A DNA stretch of 64,000 nt from Parus major (GCF_001522545.3 NC_031773.1:21764460-21828459), one strand, 5' to 3'; counted from the stretch's first letter, positions 36,211 through 50,900 are shown. The notes: generated by a model not told the origin, from the letters alone. Translations and numbers: made by a program.

Positions 36211-39200
36211 TCCAGGCATGGTCAGATCATGATAACAGTTTCAAAGCAAAATGCAGGAATCATAATAAAATTTAAATGAGTACACTCAACAGACAAGGCT
36301 TATTTTTATAAAATGGAGCTGAGGGGATTCTTGGTCTCCATTCACAAAGGCCATTTATTGTAGTGATAGTTCAACAAGAAAAGGCTAGCAAATTAATGAT
36401 TATGCTCTCATTACAAGATATGCACAAAAATCCTTTTTAAAGAATATGGACTGATGATTTGTTTCATGTACCCAAAAATAAAGCTTCTCAATATTTCTGT
36501 ATGATAAGGTGAAATCTCAGTTTTTCCTAAGAGATACAGGTTACATTAAAGGCATTGGGATGTATTTTGTAGTGTACTATCTTTTAAAACTTATATAATT
36601 GGAAGAACTCATCAAAGTTTTGGTCATGAGCATCTAAAGGACGCTACACAATCTGCTTCACATGGAATGAAAACTACCAGACACTATTTAAATGGACAGT
36701 GTTACACCAGCTCCTTGCCTGCTCATCAACAGTTACACATGCACAAGACTGGTGCCATTATAAGCAGAGATAAAATACACATATGAATCTTGGCTTTCTA
36801 CTGCATCCAGGATTTCTCATTTGAAATCTGGGACCAATGAATGGTTTCAGGCTAATTGCTTCCAGACACGGTTCTTTTTTGAGAAATTTCAGGTTGTGAC
36901 AGTTCTAAACTGCAGGAATCATTTTTAGAAGCCCTTCATTATAAGAATTCAGCCTCTGTGAGTCTACTGGTTCATTATATTTTCAAACATTCAGAAACAA
37001 AGAGAAGAAAGGCCTGTATGTGAAATTTAAAATGGTCCAGTTACCATGGCAAATATATATACGCATTAGCATTTCCAAGGAAAAAAAGTAATTCATTGGT
37101 CAGGGCACATGTTATTTTTTATTTCTTATCTATAATGTTTTGGAACAGGTCTTACTTCCAGCAAAATAAATTGGACTCATAAACACTTAAAACATTATAA
37201 AGCAGCCACATTTTCTGGCAAAATATTTCTTAAAAATAACTTCTTTGTGAGATATGAACAGTGCATTCCAGTACCTCTGCACCAAAAAAAAAGGAATGTA
37301 TTCCCAATGACATATAGAGAATCTGTGGAGTTCATTTAATTGTTCAGTAACACTGTAAATTATGAAGGAAAGTACTGTGGCCTGTGAAAACACAGTGCAA
37401 TTGCAATTAGAAGCTACAGAGAAAGCTTAGATAAATAAAGAAGATATTAATAGAACTATAGCACAGAAAAGGTCAACTGGTTCCTATTTACTTGATAAAA
37501 TTAAAGGCCAATGCATCTGGTTCATACTGGCATAGTTCCACACTTTTCATGGAGTTGACGGTGGCATAGTAAAGATCAGGAAGAACTTCTTACTGGCCAT
37601 ACATATTTTGCAAAAAGCTGAAAGGCAACAATTTGGCAGATTTTGTAAAATATCTCTTTTTTTGGCTAAACTTAAAGGAACTGAAAGCTTACTTTCTCTG
37701 AAAAGTTTCACTGAAACTGTCTTTCAGAAGGCTGTTACAGACCTACTGTATGCCCATCTAATTATGCTATACATTTCTTCATGTATTAAAATAATACCTA
37801 TTTTAAGAAAAATGCAGAGGAAAGGGACATCCTGAAGAAGACAGGAGTCCATTATTGCTTGTTGTACAATATGCTGCTCAAAATAGGGCTACTGAAACTC
37901 TCCTTGATTGTTGTGATACAGTTTTTCAGAAATAATCCTTGTTCCCTCTTTAATAAGTACTTATGCCAAGGAAAAAGAGCTCTCAGGAGCAGTCAATCTG
38001 TTGCTTAGATGGCATGACAAATTGTGCCCTTGTCAGACTCATGCACTTCTCATTTGCTGAAGCTAACATGGGTAGCAGAGTTAAAAATGGGAGTAGAAAA
38101 TGGCTTCTCTGTAAGTGCTTTTTAAGGCTCTCTTCTTGTTAATTGCCCACCCTATTTTATATTTCATTAGATCATAAGTGCACTTTGTTTTTCAGGCAGC
38201 TTAGTTTTGAAGCTTAAGAAACTCAAAAACTGAAAAGAATTTTTGTTATCGAGCTCCCAGAGGTGCATCAAGGCACTTGTCTTAGAATGCAGTAGTATTT
38301 GGAATATTTTGGTTATGAAGAAGGGCAGGGCTTATTGTGCTCGAGTTACTTTCTTGGTTTATTTCCTTTTCAAGTCAATTTATAAATTGTTAAAGAATCA
38401 CTGAATGACAGCCTTGCTTTCTATTGCTATTTACAGAACAGGTACAAGCATGCACTTCTTTCCTGCAGTATTATTCTAAAATGTCTTATGCAAAGGTGGG
38501 ATAAAGTGGGGTATTAACCAGAGACACGTGCATCTTTACATAACTTCTCACACATTACAAAACTGAGCAAGAATTGGTATTTATTGATACCAGCTGCCAA
38601 AATTACAAGGAGACCATCACCTCTACCCAACGCTGAGCCTAAAGTATTGAATAATTGAATGTATTCCAGGAAATAGCAATCACATTGCATTGATACTTTA
38701 AAAATATTGATACTTATACAAAATTAGTATTTATTAATTAAAAGGATAATATTTAGGATAAATATTTACTCTATTTCAAAGTTTGGGACAATTTTAGTAA
38801 TTTTTTATGCTCAGGTTCTCTATAACTCCCCAAGCCGATGAGACATGGGGTGCTTATGCTGAAGAATTTAATTTAGTCTTTCAAAGTGTTTTTAATTTAG
38901 TCTCTACTATGTGTTTTTAAACCAATTCAGTTTGCAGATAAATTTTAATATTTTTTTTCCCTTCATTTTCATCCAATACCTGAAGGAATGGCTTAGGACA
39001 CATTTAAGATCTATTTGTCTTCTTTTGACTTTTGTGACCTGTTTCAAATTTTATGCACGTTGTTATTTTCTTTCTTCCTTTCTTTCAGAGGTGGGAAGAG
39101 GGCCAGGCAGGGTGAGGTGCTGCCAGTGCAAAGTTAACCTCTAGCATCTGCTACCTTAGTGAGCTATAGCAACAGAGAGGAGGTATCCTGAAAATCGTTA

Positions 39201-39669
39201 CAGTCCTTTATGCCCTTTTCAATTTGCTGAGACAAGAATGATGTTGGCACACAGCACAGTGTCATCCTGAGCTTCTTGCTAAATGGTAGGGTCTTCTGTT
39301 ACTGGGACAGTTTTATCTACTGCCTCTGCTTATAGTGCTTCCCTTGTGAAAATTATCCTTTCTTTCTCTGTTTCCAGACAAAGCAGCCTGAAACTAGCTG
39401 AAAAAAATCCCCTACCTTGCTAAGTCTTTTATCCTCAGCCTCTGAATTATAGAGGATTTTTCATCAGAGATGGAACTGTCACTGGCAAGCTGGAGGAGCA
39501 CTGCTCAGGTGCCATTCTTGTTCCAGATGAAGGTTATGCTGAAGCTCTGGAAACCGAACTTCTGGCATGTTTGGTAAGCTCACTGTTGTACAGCATTTGC
39601 TAATAGATCTAAGAAACAGGAAGATGTAAAGGATGAAAGGAGCTCAGCAGATACTTCAAATGATGCCAG
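36211..39669. other. KCND2: Intron 1 block, nothing recognised
   Basis: AT-rich intron throughout, with many short open frames below 80 codons. No repeat termini, CpG clusters or exon-like segments were seen. Confidence 0.55.
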
Positions 39670-39860
39670 TGTTAGAGTTTGTCCTAGTCTGAGAATGCAC
39701 CAGAGCTGAGAGCACACTTCTCTGCCCACTTACTTGCTTACCCCAGACCCAGCAGGGGGATGGGCCCTGTCTGGGGGACCCTTCCCAGCCATCCTCGGGG
39801 GTCCCTGGTGCTCCCGATAGGAAACATAAATTACATGTGTATGTAACTTCATTGTTTGGC
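39670..39860. mobile_element. Possible LTR remnant (GC-rich)
   Basis: It begins TGTTAGAGTTTGTCCTAGTC and is followed by a GC-rich stretch (about 39720-39820) very unlike the surrounding AT-rich intron. The TG start and composition suggest an ERV LTR, perhaps extending to about 40100, but I could not confirm a family or a matching CA end. A 148-codon minus-strand frame (39656-40102) crosses it and has no recognisable domain. Confidence 0.35.
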
Positions 39861-40167
39861 AAGGTTCTGGAAAGGGAGGATAAGTGAAGTAGTGATGGTG
39901 AAACATCTGCAGTTATCCCACATGACATGGGTCCAGAAGACCGGTTCTGGTCTTGCTCACCTCTGGCAATTACGTTTTTGAATGGCCTTATATTGCTCAC
40001 AAGAACAGTTTTGCAGGAATGTTGTCTGCAATAAATGGGTAGTAAAAGATCTTCCATTGAACAGCTGTTGTGAAACCTTGAGCTGCTATAAAATATTTCC
40101 ACAAGAAGGTGATCATGCTTTATAGAGAAATAACAGAGAAACGACTATGTGTGGAAAATAAAATTAA

Positions 40168-40188
40168 ATGATACGGCATTCGTATCAT
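40168..40188. repeat. Short perfect hairpin with CpG arms
   Basis: ATGATACG (40168-40175) and CGTATCAT (40181-40188) are exact complements around a 5-nt loop. There is nothing nearby to suggest a transposon terminus. Confidence 0.75.
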
Positions 40189-40587
40189 CATATATTTTTG
40201 AAAAGACCATAATTTTATAGGTGACAAAATTGGCACTATATTTTCATTGATTTGCTGTATTGGTTCCAGTTCTAAGTGGCATGTAGAAAATATCTTTTAT
40301 GAAAGATTATTAAATGTCTATCTTTCATCACCAAAATTGATTTGCATTCACTCCATGCACCTAAACAAGCCAATAGGAGCATCAAAATCATTACAGGCAT
40401 TTTGCTTGAGCTTTCCTAAGAACTTTGTTTCTTGGTAATTGCTTGAAATTTCTTGTCTAAATTTTCAAAGTGGTTAATTCTGCATTTTGTCTACTAACCC
40501 ACTGAATCCAAAGTCTTTAGTTTGAAAAAATTCAGAACAATTCTGAACTAATTAATTTTGTTGCTTATGCTTCTTCTTAAAAAAATA

Positions 40588-40608
40588 ATTAATAATAGTA
40601 TTATTAAT
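40588..40608. repeat. 21-bp AT palindrome
   Basis: ATTAATAATA-G-TATTATTAAT is a perfect inverted repeat about one central base. It contains four TAAT/ATTA homeodomain cores. In such AT-rich DNA it may be chance. Confidence 0.8.
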
Positions 40609-43600
40609 GAATTCTCTTCCGGGTACCTTAATTAAACACACTCCTGTGCAATCTAAGAATCCTGGGGATAAACCAGTTATGGTTAAAATTTATTTGAACC
40701 ATTTTAAATTCTTGCCTTGTTTCAAATAGTGAAAAACTGCAGCATTACACATTGTGACAAAGACATAGGATGAAGGATAATTACTGTGTTACTGCCATTC
40801 ATGTGTGAAATCTTCCAGGGTGGAGAAATGCATGCTCTGAGGTAGTAAAAGAGACACCAGTTAAATGGATAACCTTGATGTGCAGAAAAATTCTGAACAC
40901 GTTCACTTCTTCACCAGGTATTCATCTGAGAAGGCCCCTGTGTACTGCACTGGTTTTTATTCTGTTTGGGTTTTTGCTTTTTCAGCACAATGATACTCTC
41001 TTAAGAAGAAATACTCTTAAAGGTCAAATTATTGTTGAAAATTAATTCTTAAAGCATCTTTCCATAGGTGGGGTTTGGGACATTTTTATTATACAAGTCC
41101 TGAATTCTTTCCTATTTTATCTTGTTGAGGACACATTTTATTTTCTTGACTAACACTCATGAATGAATACTCAGATGTTTTAAAATATGCATGTGTAAAA
41201 TTTATGCAACTATGATATTTCACTGGAAATTGCACTTCTCTCTCACAGTTCATTACACAACCCACAAAGATATAACTTATGAAACAATATTCACTTAAGA
41301 TACACAAATCTTTTAAGCAAAAATAGACCCACTATTATCTAGCGAAAAATAAAACCAAAACCTCGGTAACTCACTCAAAGAAACATCAATTTTCAGATAA
41401 ATGTGCTTGCAGAAGAAACTGCTGAAAATGAAAATGTTTGCCAGATACTCCCATGAAAACATTTTGCAAGTAAAAAGCATTTTGAAAATGAAAACTTTTG
41501 ACTTTCACCAAAACAAAAAAGTGTGACATTTTCATAGAGCTGATCTACAAACAATCAGCTTTGAAGGAATGAAGCTACCTTTGAGCTATGTGCTATCCAT
41601 GTCATAAACCACAGCAGGAGCAATCATTCCTTTTCTCCTCTGTTTATTTTGCTAACCTTTGCTTCCTCCTGGTGATAAGTTACTACTTCTTGCATTTCAG
41701 TGGTGGTACCACCACTGACAGTAAGTTCCTCTCACAACCACTTCTTGTGTTCTTCCATGCTCTACAACATCTACAACATCTGCACCTTCCCTGCCAGGCT
41801 CTAACTGAACTGTCTTAGCACTGTCTGTTCCTGCCATTCCACCTTCAATGGGAGGAAACATCCACCTATAATTTGAAATTATAACAAAGACACTTTATAT
41901 TTCATTTGATTTTAAAAAATATTTTATATTTCTTCTTCTCCATTCCATGTGCAAAGCTAACTTGGATTCTTATTCCTTTCAACCAAGGTGCAGACAACTG
42001 CAAGACTTAATATGACACATGTAGTACAACTGAAGTCACTAAGGACACTCAGTAGTTAAAATTAATATGTGCTAGTTTTTGAGGACCAAAGAACTTTCTG
42101 GTAATGTATTCTGAGCAGGGATGTTCTTTTCTGCTCAAATGACCCTTTCTGAATTTCTATCTAAATATTAAATAGACAAGTAACTCCTTATAGGACAGTT
42201 CTCAGTGGAAGTTAGTACTATCCCTGTCTTTCTGAGAGGCAGAAGCCAAAGGATTGAGAATTGAGGATCTTGGGTAGTTGAGGTAAGTCCTTGGAAGGAG
42301 ATTCTCATTCCATCTACTGCAGAGGGACCCTAGGGAGAACAGACTTTGTAAAAAACACATCTACCATTTCAGGCTCAACATCTGAATGTTTGCACAGGCT
42401 TCTTGGTTTATCTGGAGCAAGTTACTGAACCACAAATATTGCTTAGTCCACCATGACCTCTTCTAACATTAAAGCAATTTTGTGGGGTCTCTGCAAATTT
42501 GGGGGTTGTGTTAATCTTAACAGGTTTCTGTTAACAGACTGTTTTTAAACTACAGAGCAGCATACAATTATAGCATATTCCATCTGCCTCCCTTTTTGCT
42601 TTGGATGAGTTTTGGAAAAAATAAATCTTTTAAAGAACCTGTATGAAACAATCTGTTAGTCAATTAATATAAATAGGAACAGAAATTATATTACTGTAGT
42701 ATTTTTGAATAGTAAAAGTGTTCTATAAAAATTCAGAATTCCCTAGGTTTTTAACTAATTTTATTTCATCTTTACTGGCAACAAAACTGCATGCATATGC
42801 AACACCTTATCCTCATGCCCTCAAGGAACAAAAGCTGTTAAAAACATTATGAAGAAAGCTTTATGACTTAAATCTGTTTTGTTTCTCCTAGTGTTGCACC
42901 AGCAAAATAGTCTATAATAATAAAATTACTTAATGAGGAGTTTCATCAGTTTAGAATAGCAAAAATGACTTGGTATATCATGTAGAGTTTTGTATTGTTA
43001 GAGCAACTAAAGCAAAAAAAATTCAAAGCACATATTTGATGAAGTGTGTTTGAAAACACAAAGATGTGTGAAGTCATCACAATCTGCATCTACTTACCAA
43101 CTGCTTAACAACTGCTTTCTCAAGCTGTGGTTTCCTGTGCCTCTTGGGATGCCCCTGCTCAGTCCCTCTCTCTGATGAAAGGTTCAAGAGGCAATGCCCT
43201 GACATTACCTAAGATAGGTGAGCTCTTCTCCTTGCTTTACTTATAACAACTGGCACTTACCCTGGGATTTCCCTGTTTCTTTTTCCATTAGTCAGGACCT
43301 TAGTCATCACTTCCATTGTCTCTCAGAGGAGAGAAAGGAGTAGAATGAAGGAATATGAATGCTCAGCACGCCTCTGCCTCTGTGTGAGTAAGAATTAGGT
43401 TGGTTTGGGCATTTTAGCTCAGTAGTCTCTACTTTTAAAAGCTTTGAATACAAAATACAGAAGTGACTCTTCAATGACTGGTATTTACAAGTCAAATTTT
43501 GCTGAACACACTAGAAAATACCAAGGTGTACTGAGTTTTTTTGGTCAACATAGGAATTCTAGTTTGCAGAAGTGCTACCAAGTGATTACAAACTCTTGCA

Positions 43601-44891
43601 AGCTCTTATGAAGAAATTGAGAACAATGGGTGTTTATAGGCATATGTTCCATATATATAAAGTACAAAAAAGGCATAAATGATAAGATTCATGTTTTTAA
43701 ACTAGTAAGCAAAGACTACTGCTCTACTCTCCTCTTTCTGTGTTCTGTAACCAATATTTAGAGTGGTTTTTAACTAAGACAGATACTTCTGATATAAATT
43801 TGTAAATGAGGAGTAAGCCTAATTTATGGAAGAATCATTTAATGTTCTGTATTTGTAATCTATTTCTTCTCTCTAAGTTAGTTTTGGAATGAAGCACACA
43901 CCATAACTTTTATGTTATTGTTGTTCAGCCTTGTTGCTGGACAGTTAATTTGCTATAAAATCCACACTATATCATTGTTATTAATTAGAGTAGCTGTGAA
44001 CTTGCCTTTCAAAAGCTATTAAATGCAAATGTTTAGTCACATAAAAATATAAATGTGCAGAGAAGTTCTTCAGCAGAATAATGACATGAAATAATTAATA
44101 CAAAATAATTAAATCTTCATTGAAAGGAATACACTTGATAAAGTGATGAACCTTAGAGGAAAAAATACAAACAAATAAAAATACTATGTCAATTGACAAT
44201 AAATTGGCAAGAAACACATTTTGTTGCGTATAGAATAAGAGGATCAGAAAATCTATTCATCAAGAAGCTGAATAGGTTAATGTAAGTGAAGGGATCTGTA
44301 CGTTAGTCATCATTGTGAATTATCAGAGATTTCCATAGGAATGAACAACATGGCAGACATGATATCACCAACCCCTTACATTAATTTGTTTTCAAGTGCA
44401 TGTACCTTTTACAGAGACGTGAAGGACTGTAAAAAATAAAGGAATTATTCCGGTTGTTCAAGAAAAAATAAGATTTTATCTAAGGTTTATAATTTCAGTG
44501 ATTAAATCCAGAATTTATTCCTTTATAAGAATCTACTTTTACATAGTGAAATTATTTGCCTAAGTGCTTCTCTGAAGAGAGAAATCTTCTTAGACACTTA
44601 AATGCATTTCTGATTTATAGCCTTAGATTTGAAGAGGCAATGCTTGCTGTTTGCTACCATTCTGTACAAGACCTCATTGAATACTAGCCTTGCTTCAGGT
44701 GCTGCTATAATACTTTGAGATAAATAACAATAAGTATGTATTATTATAATAATGTTAAACAGAGACTGTGTGTTTGTGATTGACATACCCTTGGAACCAG
44801 AAATGCCAGTGTCAGTGAGGGACTCATCTGAATTATGGTCTGCCATGAATCTGGTAGGAAATTAACATTTTTTTAAGTAGCTAGAAAGCAT
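40609..44891. other. KCND2: Intron 1 block, nothing recognised
   Basis: AT-rich intron. Small duplications such as ctacaacat twice near 41762-41780 are the only structure noted. No exon, CR1 or LTR was recognised. Confidence 0.55.
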
Positions 44892-44937
44892 TCCTGTAAT
44901 AACTGGAATAACAGTCCTGTAATAGCTATAATAACAG
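44892..44937. repeat. 23-bp tandem duplication
   Basis: Two adjacent 23-bp units starting tcctgtaata and ending aataacag differ at three positions, so the duplication is not very recent. Confidence 0.85.
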
Positions 44938-47900
44938 AGTTTTAATTTTATGTGGTTGAAAAAACTTATTGGAAAATGTGTTGCTGTTGAAGATGTCACA
45001 TGTCATTTAAATAGAATTTACATTTGCTTGAGTTTTAATTTATTGTACCTAATAGGAGATGAAATTTAGCATGTGCTAAGATGATCAGAGAAAGACGTTT
45101 ATAACAAGAGGTTTGAGTATAATAGCAACAGAATGAAAAAGACCTACAAAAAGTAAAGAGAAAAAAAAAATAGAAAAAGAAATGAATACTCAAACAAGGC
45201 TCAGGAAAGCAAGCTGTTTCTGAGGACATTGCATGTAATAAGCACAACCATTTATGGGATTAAAGTACAGCTAAGGTCATTTAACATTAGTCTTTTTCCA
45301 GGAACCCAGTACAAACATGTGAGCTACACTGAGTACTCCTGGCACAGATACTATCCAGCTAATATATATTGCACTATAACAGATGAATATCTCCCCATCT
45401 TCCCTTAGCATGACCTCTTCAATTTGGATTTCTGGTTAGAGTACAACACATTTTCTATCAATCTTGTGCTAAGAGAAAGGTCACCTCTCAGCATTGCCAG
45501 GGCTCTGCAGGGGAGGCGCTTCTGTGCATGTTCCGATTCTCTACTTCTACTCAGGGTACACTCAGGCACTTCTAGTCCAATTTTTCAAGCCAAGCTGTCT
45601 TTTTTCAAGCCCATACAGGGAAAGGAAACAACAGGCAGTTTATGTTGCTGGAAACTCCACTCCAGCAGATTTTCAGACCACACACCTACTCCTGGGTATC
45701 TGCCAGTGGAAGCTAACAAATATTTTGACTGAAGGCAGGCAGGAGATTGTAGAGATAAGAAACTCTTGAGAAGTTGTTTAGGAAAATTTTGACCTCCATT
45801 ACTTAAAAGGGGAGGAAACAGTTTTTCTGAACTCTCTTTCCCTTTATGAATAGTGCATGATGTTGTTCAGCTTATAGAAAATACTCTGGATGATCGTTTG
45901 GAGGTTCACAACCAATATATCCCACTCATCTTGCTAAGCAAAATCAAACTATGGGATTAAATGTGGTTTCCTGTTGGCTTCTCTGGTCATTGCAGCTATG
46001 AAATTTACTAAAACCTGGAGCAGTTTGAATTATGTTTGAATTGTTGCACTGGACACATAAACATTTAACTAAACATAAACTAATTTAACTTAATCTTTGA
46101 TAGATGCTGGTATGCTTTTTGAACAATGTACGATGATGACATGGTAGACACAACAGTGTGATTACTTTCTTGCACAAAATTAAAATTCATTATATCTTGG
46201 TCAAATTTTAATAATAATCATAATTTAAAAAACTGTGACTGCACAACATTGCTCCTGTTACTTGCAACACTTTCTTTCAGGAAATATAAAAATATGAAGT
46301 ATTTCTCCATGAAGCATGTACTTTTTTATGAAATACCTTAGTATCAGTACAGCTTCTACCACTTTCTCAAGGAAGAAGTAAATGCATTGGCATAATAATT
46401 ATCTATTTCCAAGGCATAGTTAGGAATGCAATCCTGAATTAGGGTTGATGTATAAATGACTGGTGTCTGACAGATCCTGTTGCTTACACAGATTCTTTAT
46501 ACAGAAACTTTTCCTTTGATTATGATGCCTCATTCATGTCCTCAAAAGCAAAAATAATTCCTCTTGTATTTTTCTATTTTAAACAGCTAGCAATACATTT
46601 TGGAATAAAGTAGTTGCAGTTCAATGACATGCTGCAGAAAAATACAGTATTGTGAATTTAGATTGTATTCTTACTGTACAACAAAAAAAATAGTTTTATG
46701 AATGTATGGTTATATAATATATATAGTATATATAGTTTTCCCAATAAATATACAGAAACATCTCAGATAGACATGTTCATGGTCATTCATGCTTAAAATT
46801 AAAGAAAATATATATTCAGGGAGAGTTGCTAAAGTTATAACTAGAAATGGGTAAATTTCTTTTCCTGATGGATAAAAACTAATTGGTTTTGACTAAAATT
46901 AGATATTATATTTGGAAAAGTTGGATATGATGCAAAAGAAAGTAATAAATAATTTGGAATAAACCCAAAAAAATTCTGTAGAAGTATTTAATTATTGTGT
47001 TTGTGTTATAAAAAGGTTTTGAAAGCTTTATTTTTTTAAATAATAGGTCAGTTAAAATATTCATGTTGGAATGCATTTATTTTTAAGAACTGGTATATTT
47101 TTGAAAATTCCACTCAACATTTTTGACCTGTATGTTTGGCTAGATTTAACTTAATTTAGAGAATAGTTCTAGTTTCTTCTTATTTTGGAGCAAATCTACT
47201 GTTCACCAAAAAACAATCATTTAGCTTCACTTAGAAAAAATATTGCTGGTAAGTGTTCAAAATTTCTCCTGAAGAAAATAAGTATTCATTTAAAGCAGTT
47301 GAAAAACTGTATCTTACAAAACTTAAATCATGGCTGGTAAAGTAATCTTAGCTGAAAAACCACTTATTTTAATCTATTCTACAGTATGCATCTGGTTTGA
47401 TCAATAAAAGTGGCTTAAGAGAGAATTATACTAAATGGGAGTGTAAAATGCAAGTAAAACTCCAACTCCAATTGTCTGCTTATCCTAGTTACTAAGAATT
47501 TAATTCAAAATGTACTTAAAGACATGAAAAATCCAGAGGCATGCCTATCCATTTGACATTTAACAATGGAACACACCTTTTGGCACAGTATGAGGGGAGT
47601 TTGGAGCCAGAAAACAGAAACAGGTTTTCACCAAGCTGTTCCACTCTACAGTTGAGAACTGAAGCCCTGAAGGTACCTTTTTTCTACAGCAATGTGGAAA
47701 CAAACCTAACAGCAGAGCAGCTGCCTGACAATCTAGCTACCCAACTACCCAGCTGACTATTTTTATTCTCAGTACAGAGCTGTCTTTCTTTTTTCCATTA
47801 TTAAAACCCAAAATATTTATAAGACCATGAGAAGGTAATGTTTCTTGTAGGTTAAAGTAAACAACCCCCCAAAATATTCAGTCTTTCAAAAAATACAAAC

Positions 47901-50900
47901 TTCTACTGTGTAGTCAAGTGATTCAACTCATCTCTTTCCTGTTTCAAGTGAAGTTGGGTATTTTTTGTCAACTATTTTTCCTAATGTAGCAGGGTGGGTG
48001 CTTTTTGGCTTTATATTCTATTTTTCTTTTTACTGCCAGAGGTGGGAAAGGGAATTGTCAAATGTGACTGCTAGCAGCAGCTGTTCTAATTTTGACCATC
48101 ACGTTTAAGACCAAATGGCAAGTAATAAAATGTTTGGAAGTCTGTATTAACAATGATTTTAATCTGAAAGGGTTTAGTCATGAAGGTCTGTTTTAGCTTT
48201 AGCAGAGCCTGTCAAAACAGAAAGTCTAATATGAGGCTGTAATCTGTGGCAGAGTGCTCTCACAGAACACAGAGGTGCCTTATTCAGTACAGCACCTTGG
48301 CTGAAGAATCTGGATTTCCAGAGTGACTTCCCCACTGTATTATTCCTCAAACTCAACAACTGGATTCCTTCAGACCAGCATGGGCTTATCTAACAAGAGA
48401 ATAATCTGTTTCCTCCATAGAAGAGGACTATATGAAGATCTTTTGCTTAATAAATTTAGACTTTCTTCATAGACTGAAAGTTGAAATTCTTTTATTTTTC
48501 AGTCGAGAGCAAAGGGAGATCTAACTCCTCATCCATCCATACTTAGTTAAGCACCCTAGATCATGGAGAGGGAGCTGCTGTGCATACCAAAGTCTACCTT
48601 GAACTTTTAATTCTTGTTCCTTCTGCAGGCATTTCAGAAAACACCCCTGGTGCCCCTCCACCCGTGGTTTCTCTTAGAGTTGCTGACCATCAGTGCAGCT
48701 GGCTGAAGCATTATGTGCCAGTGAGCCCAGTGAACGGCTCCAGGCTCCATCAGTTTGCTCTACAGCCTCTCTTGGAACTGCCCACCTGCTGTGGTAGTTC
48801 CTCATGCAGACAATAGTAGGAAATCATGTCAACCAAATAATTTCCTTACATTTAAAACTTAAGGATTTTTTTCCCACATCTAATTTCCTTTAAAATCTAA
48901 TGCTCGGAAAATACAGGGGCAAGACTAATTAATGTGTCAGGCCGTAGGGAGTACTAGGCTACAGAAACAACTCTGGTAGTTGATGTTATTTCCCCTGTGG
49001 CTCCTTGACCCCTTTCTGCTGCCAGAGGTTACTGTCTCTGTTACTGTGGCTGGGATGCAGCTCACAAGGGCTCCTCAGTGCACTCCCTGGCAGCTTAGCC
49101 AGGCTGTGGCACCACAGTGTGAATTAGCCTGCCAGGTCCTGCACAGACCTCATGTTCTGGCAGTCCTTGCACTCTGGTCCCTGAGCTACACCCCAGGACA
49201 GGGACATCATCCACAACTATACAGCTTTTGGCATATGGCCTCACCTGTGTAAGATGACCACCATTCTGGGCACACTGTGCTTGGATCCATCAGCACCTTC
49301 ACCAGGTGAACTGCCTCTAAAAAGCATTTCACCATTTGCATTTAACCCAGCTCCAGCAATCATACTGAGGATTTCCTTTGCCTATCTTATCTAACCTGAG
49401 ATTATGTATCTATCCAACACCTGCTGAGAAACTGTGAGGATGCTGTCCATTTCCCTCTTGGATTCAAGCACTAACTGCTGTGGAGCATCATTCTCCTCAT
49501 CTCCCAAATGAAAGGCAATTTTCTCCCATGCCTGCATGGGAGAGAGACAGTGAATATTTTATAAAAAGTCACTTGGTTCAGTATATTACTCTAGGTCTTT
49601 GTTGAAGAAATTGCCTTCTTTAGTAGAATTTTACAGAAGGAAACATAATATAACCTTAGCAAGGAAAAAATCCTGGATTTTAACTTTAGAACACTATAAG
49701 GAGTGTTACCACTTTTACATTCAAACTATCAATTCTGGTAGAATAAAAAAATTCCATTAACATGAAAGGGTAGATAAGGATGGATTTCTGGTGAAATGAA
49801 CATAAAGCAACATAAAAGGATACACCAATCAAAATGTCTTAAACATATTAAGAGAGTAATATTTTACTGGTTTTTTGCTACTTTTTTTAATGAGCTTTGC
49901 CTCAAAAGACCAAACATGAATTCTATTAATGAGATCAAATATTCTATGTTAATTATTCTCCCATTTGCTAGTAAAAAAAAGAATGCTAATATGAATGTCC
50001 TTCTGAAATCTAAAAATATAAATTTAAATTAATGTATAATGAATATCACAAAGTACTGCAGCTAATAAAAGATCAAGCTTACTAGAAAGCCAGTAGGAGG
50101 CTCTAAGGCAATCTGCTAAATTAGAAAATTATTTAGTTTAAAGTTAATAGAAAGTAGTAGGCAAACAGTCTAAATTGCAAACAGTGACAATTGCACAGAG
50201 GAAATAGGTTAAATGACTTTTCTGTTTATATTTCGTGGCTATGTAAACTAATCTCCTCAATTCTATCTCACTTGTCACTTTTCACTGTTTTTCCCGGTTA
50301 CCTCAATTTTGACATTCAATATCAGAATGGAATCAAACTTCAATACACATTACTGGAACAGAAAGTCAGAGAATGTTGGATAGGCTGGATAGGCTTCTGA
50401 CTTTTCCATTGGCTTTGAATGCTCATGACAAAGATTTATATGACAATTCAAAATCAATGGCAGAACTGCTGCTGACTTTGGGGAGTCTGGGAGTTCACCC
50501 ATGTCAGTCAAACTAAGCTCAAAAAACTGGAAAAGCAGAGATGTAGTTGGAGACTGAGACATCTGTTTTTCAGAAAATGCTCAGAACTCAGCTTGTGACA
50601 GGCAGACCCCAGTGCTGTGCTTCAAGTCAACCACTAGAATCATCAATCAATGACTGAAAAAGTTATACTTATTTGCTGATATTATGACATGCTAGAGGAC
50701 CCAAAACTTTAGCTAGGATACAAAAGGATAATGTGGGGGAAAACTGAGATTTTGCTACAGGGAAGTTTGTAGGCATTATAGACTAAAATCAGAAAGGAAA
50801 TGTAAGATCCCACAACCTAATTTTGGCATGATAGTGATGCATCCAAAAAGACTGTATGCCCTAAGGTCCAACACTCTAGCATGTGTTTAGGAAGAATGAT

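Noticed and set aside
48619..48816. Splice-acceptor-like ttccttctgcag followed by an open frame, as a plus-strand exon
   Set aside because: There is no matching donor, no recognisable domain, and it is on the strand opposite KCND2.
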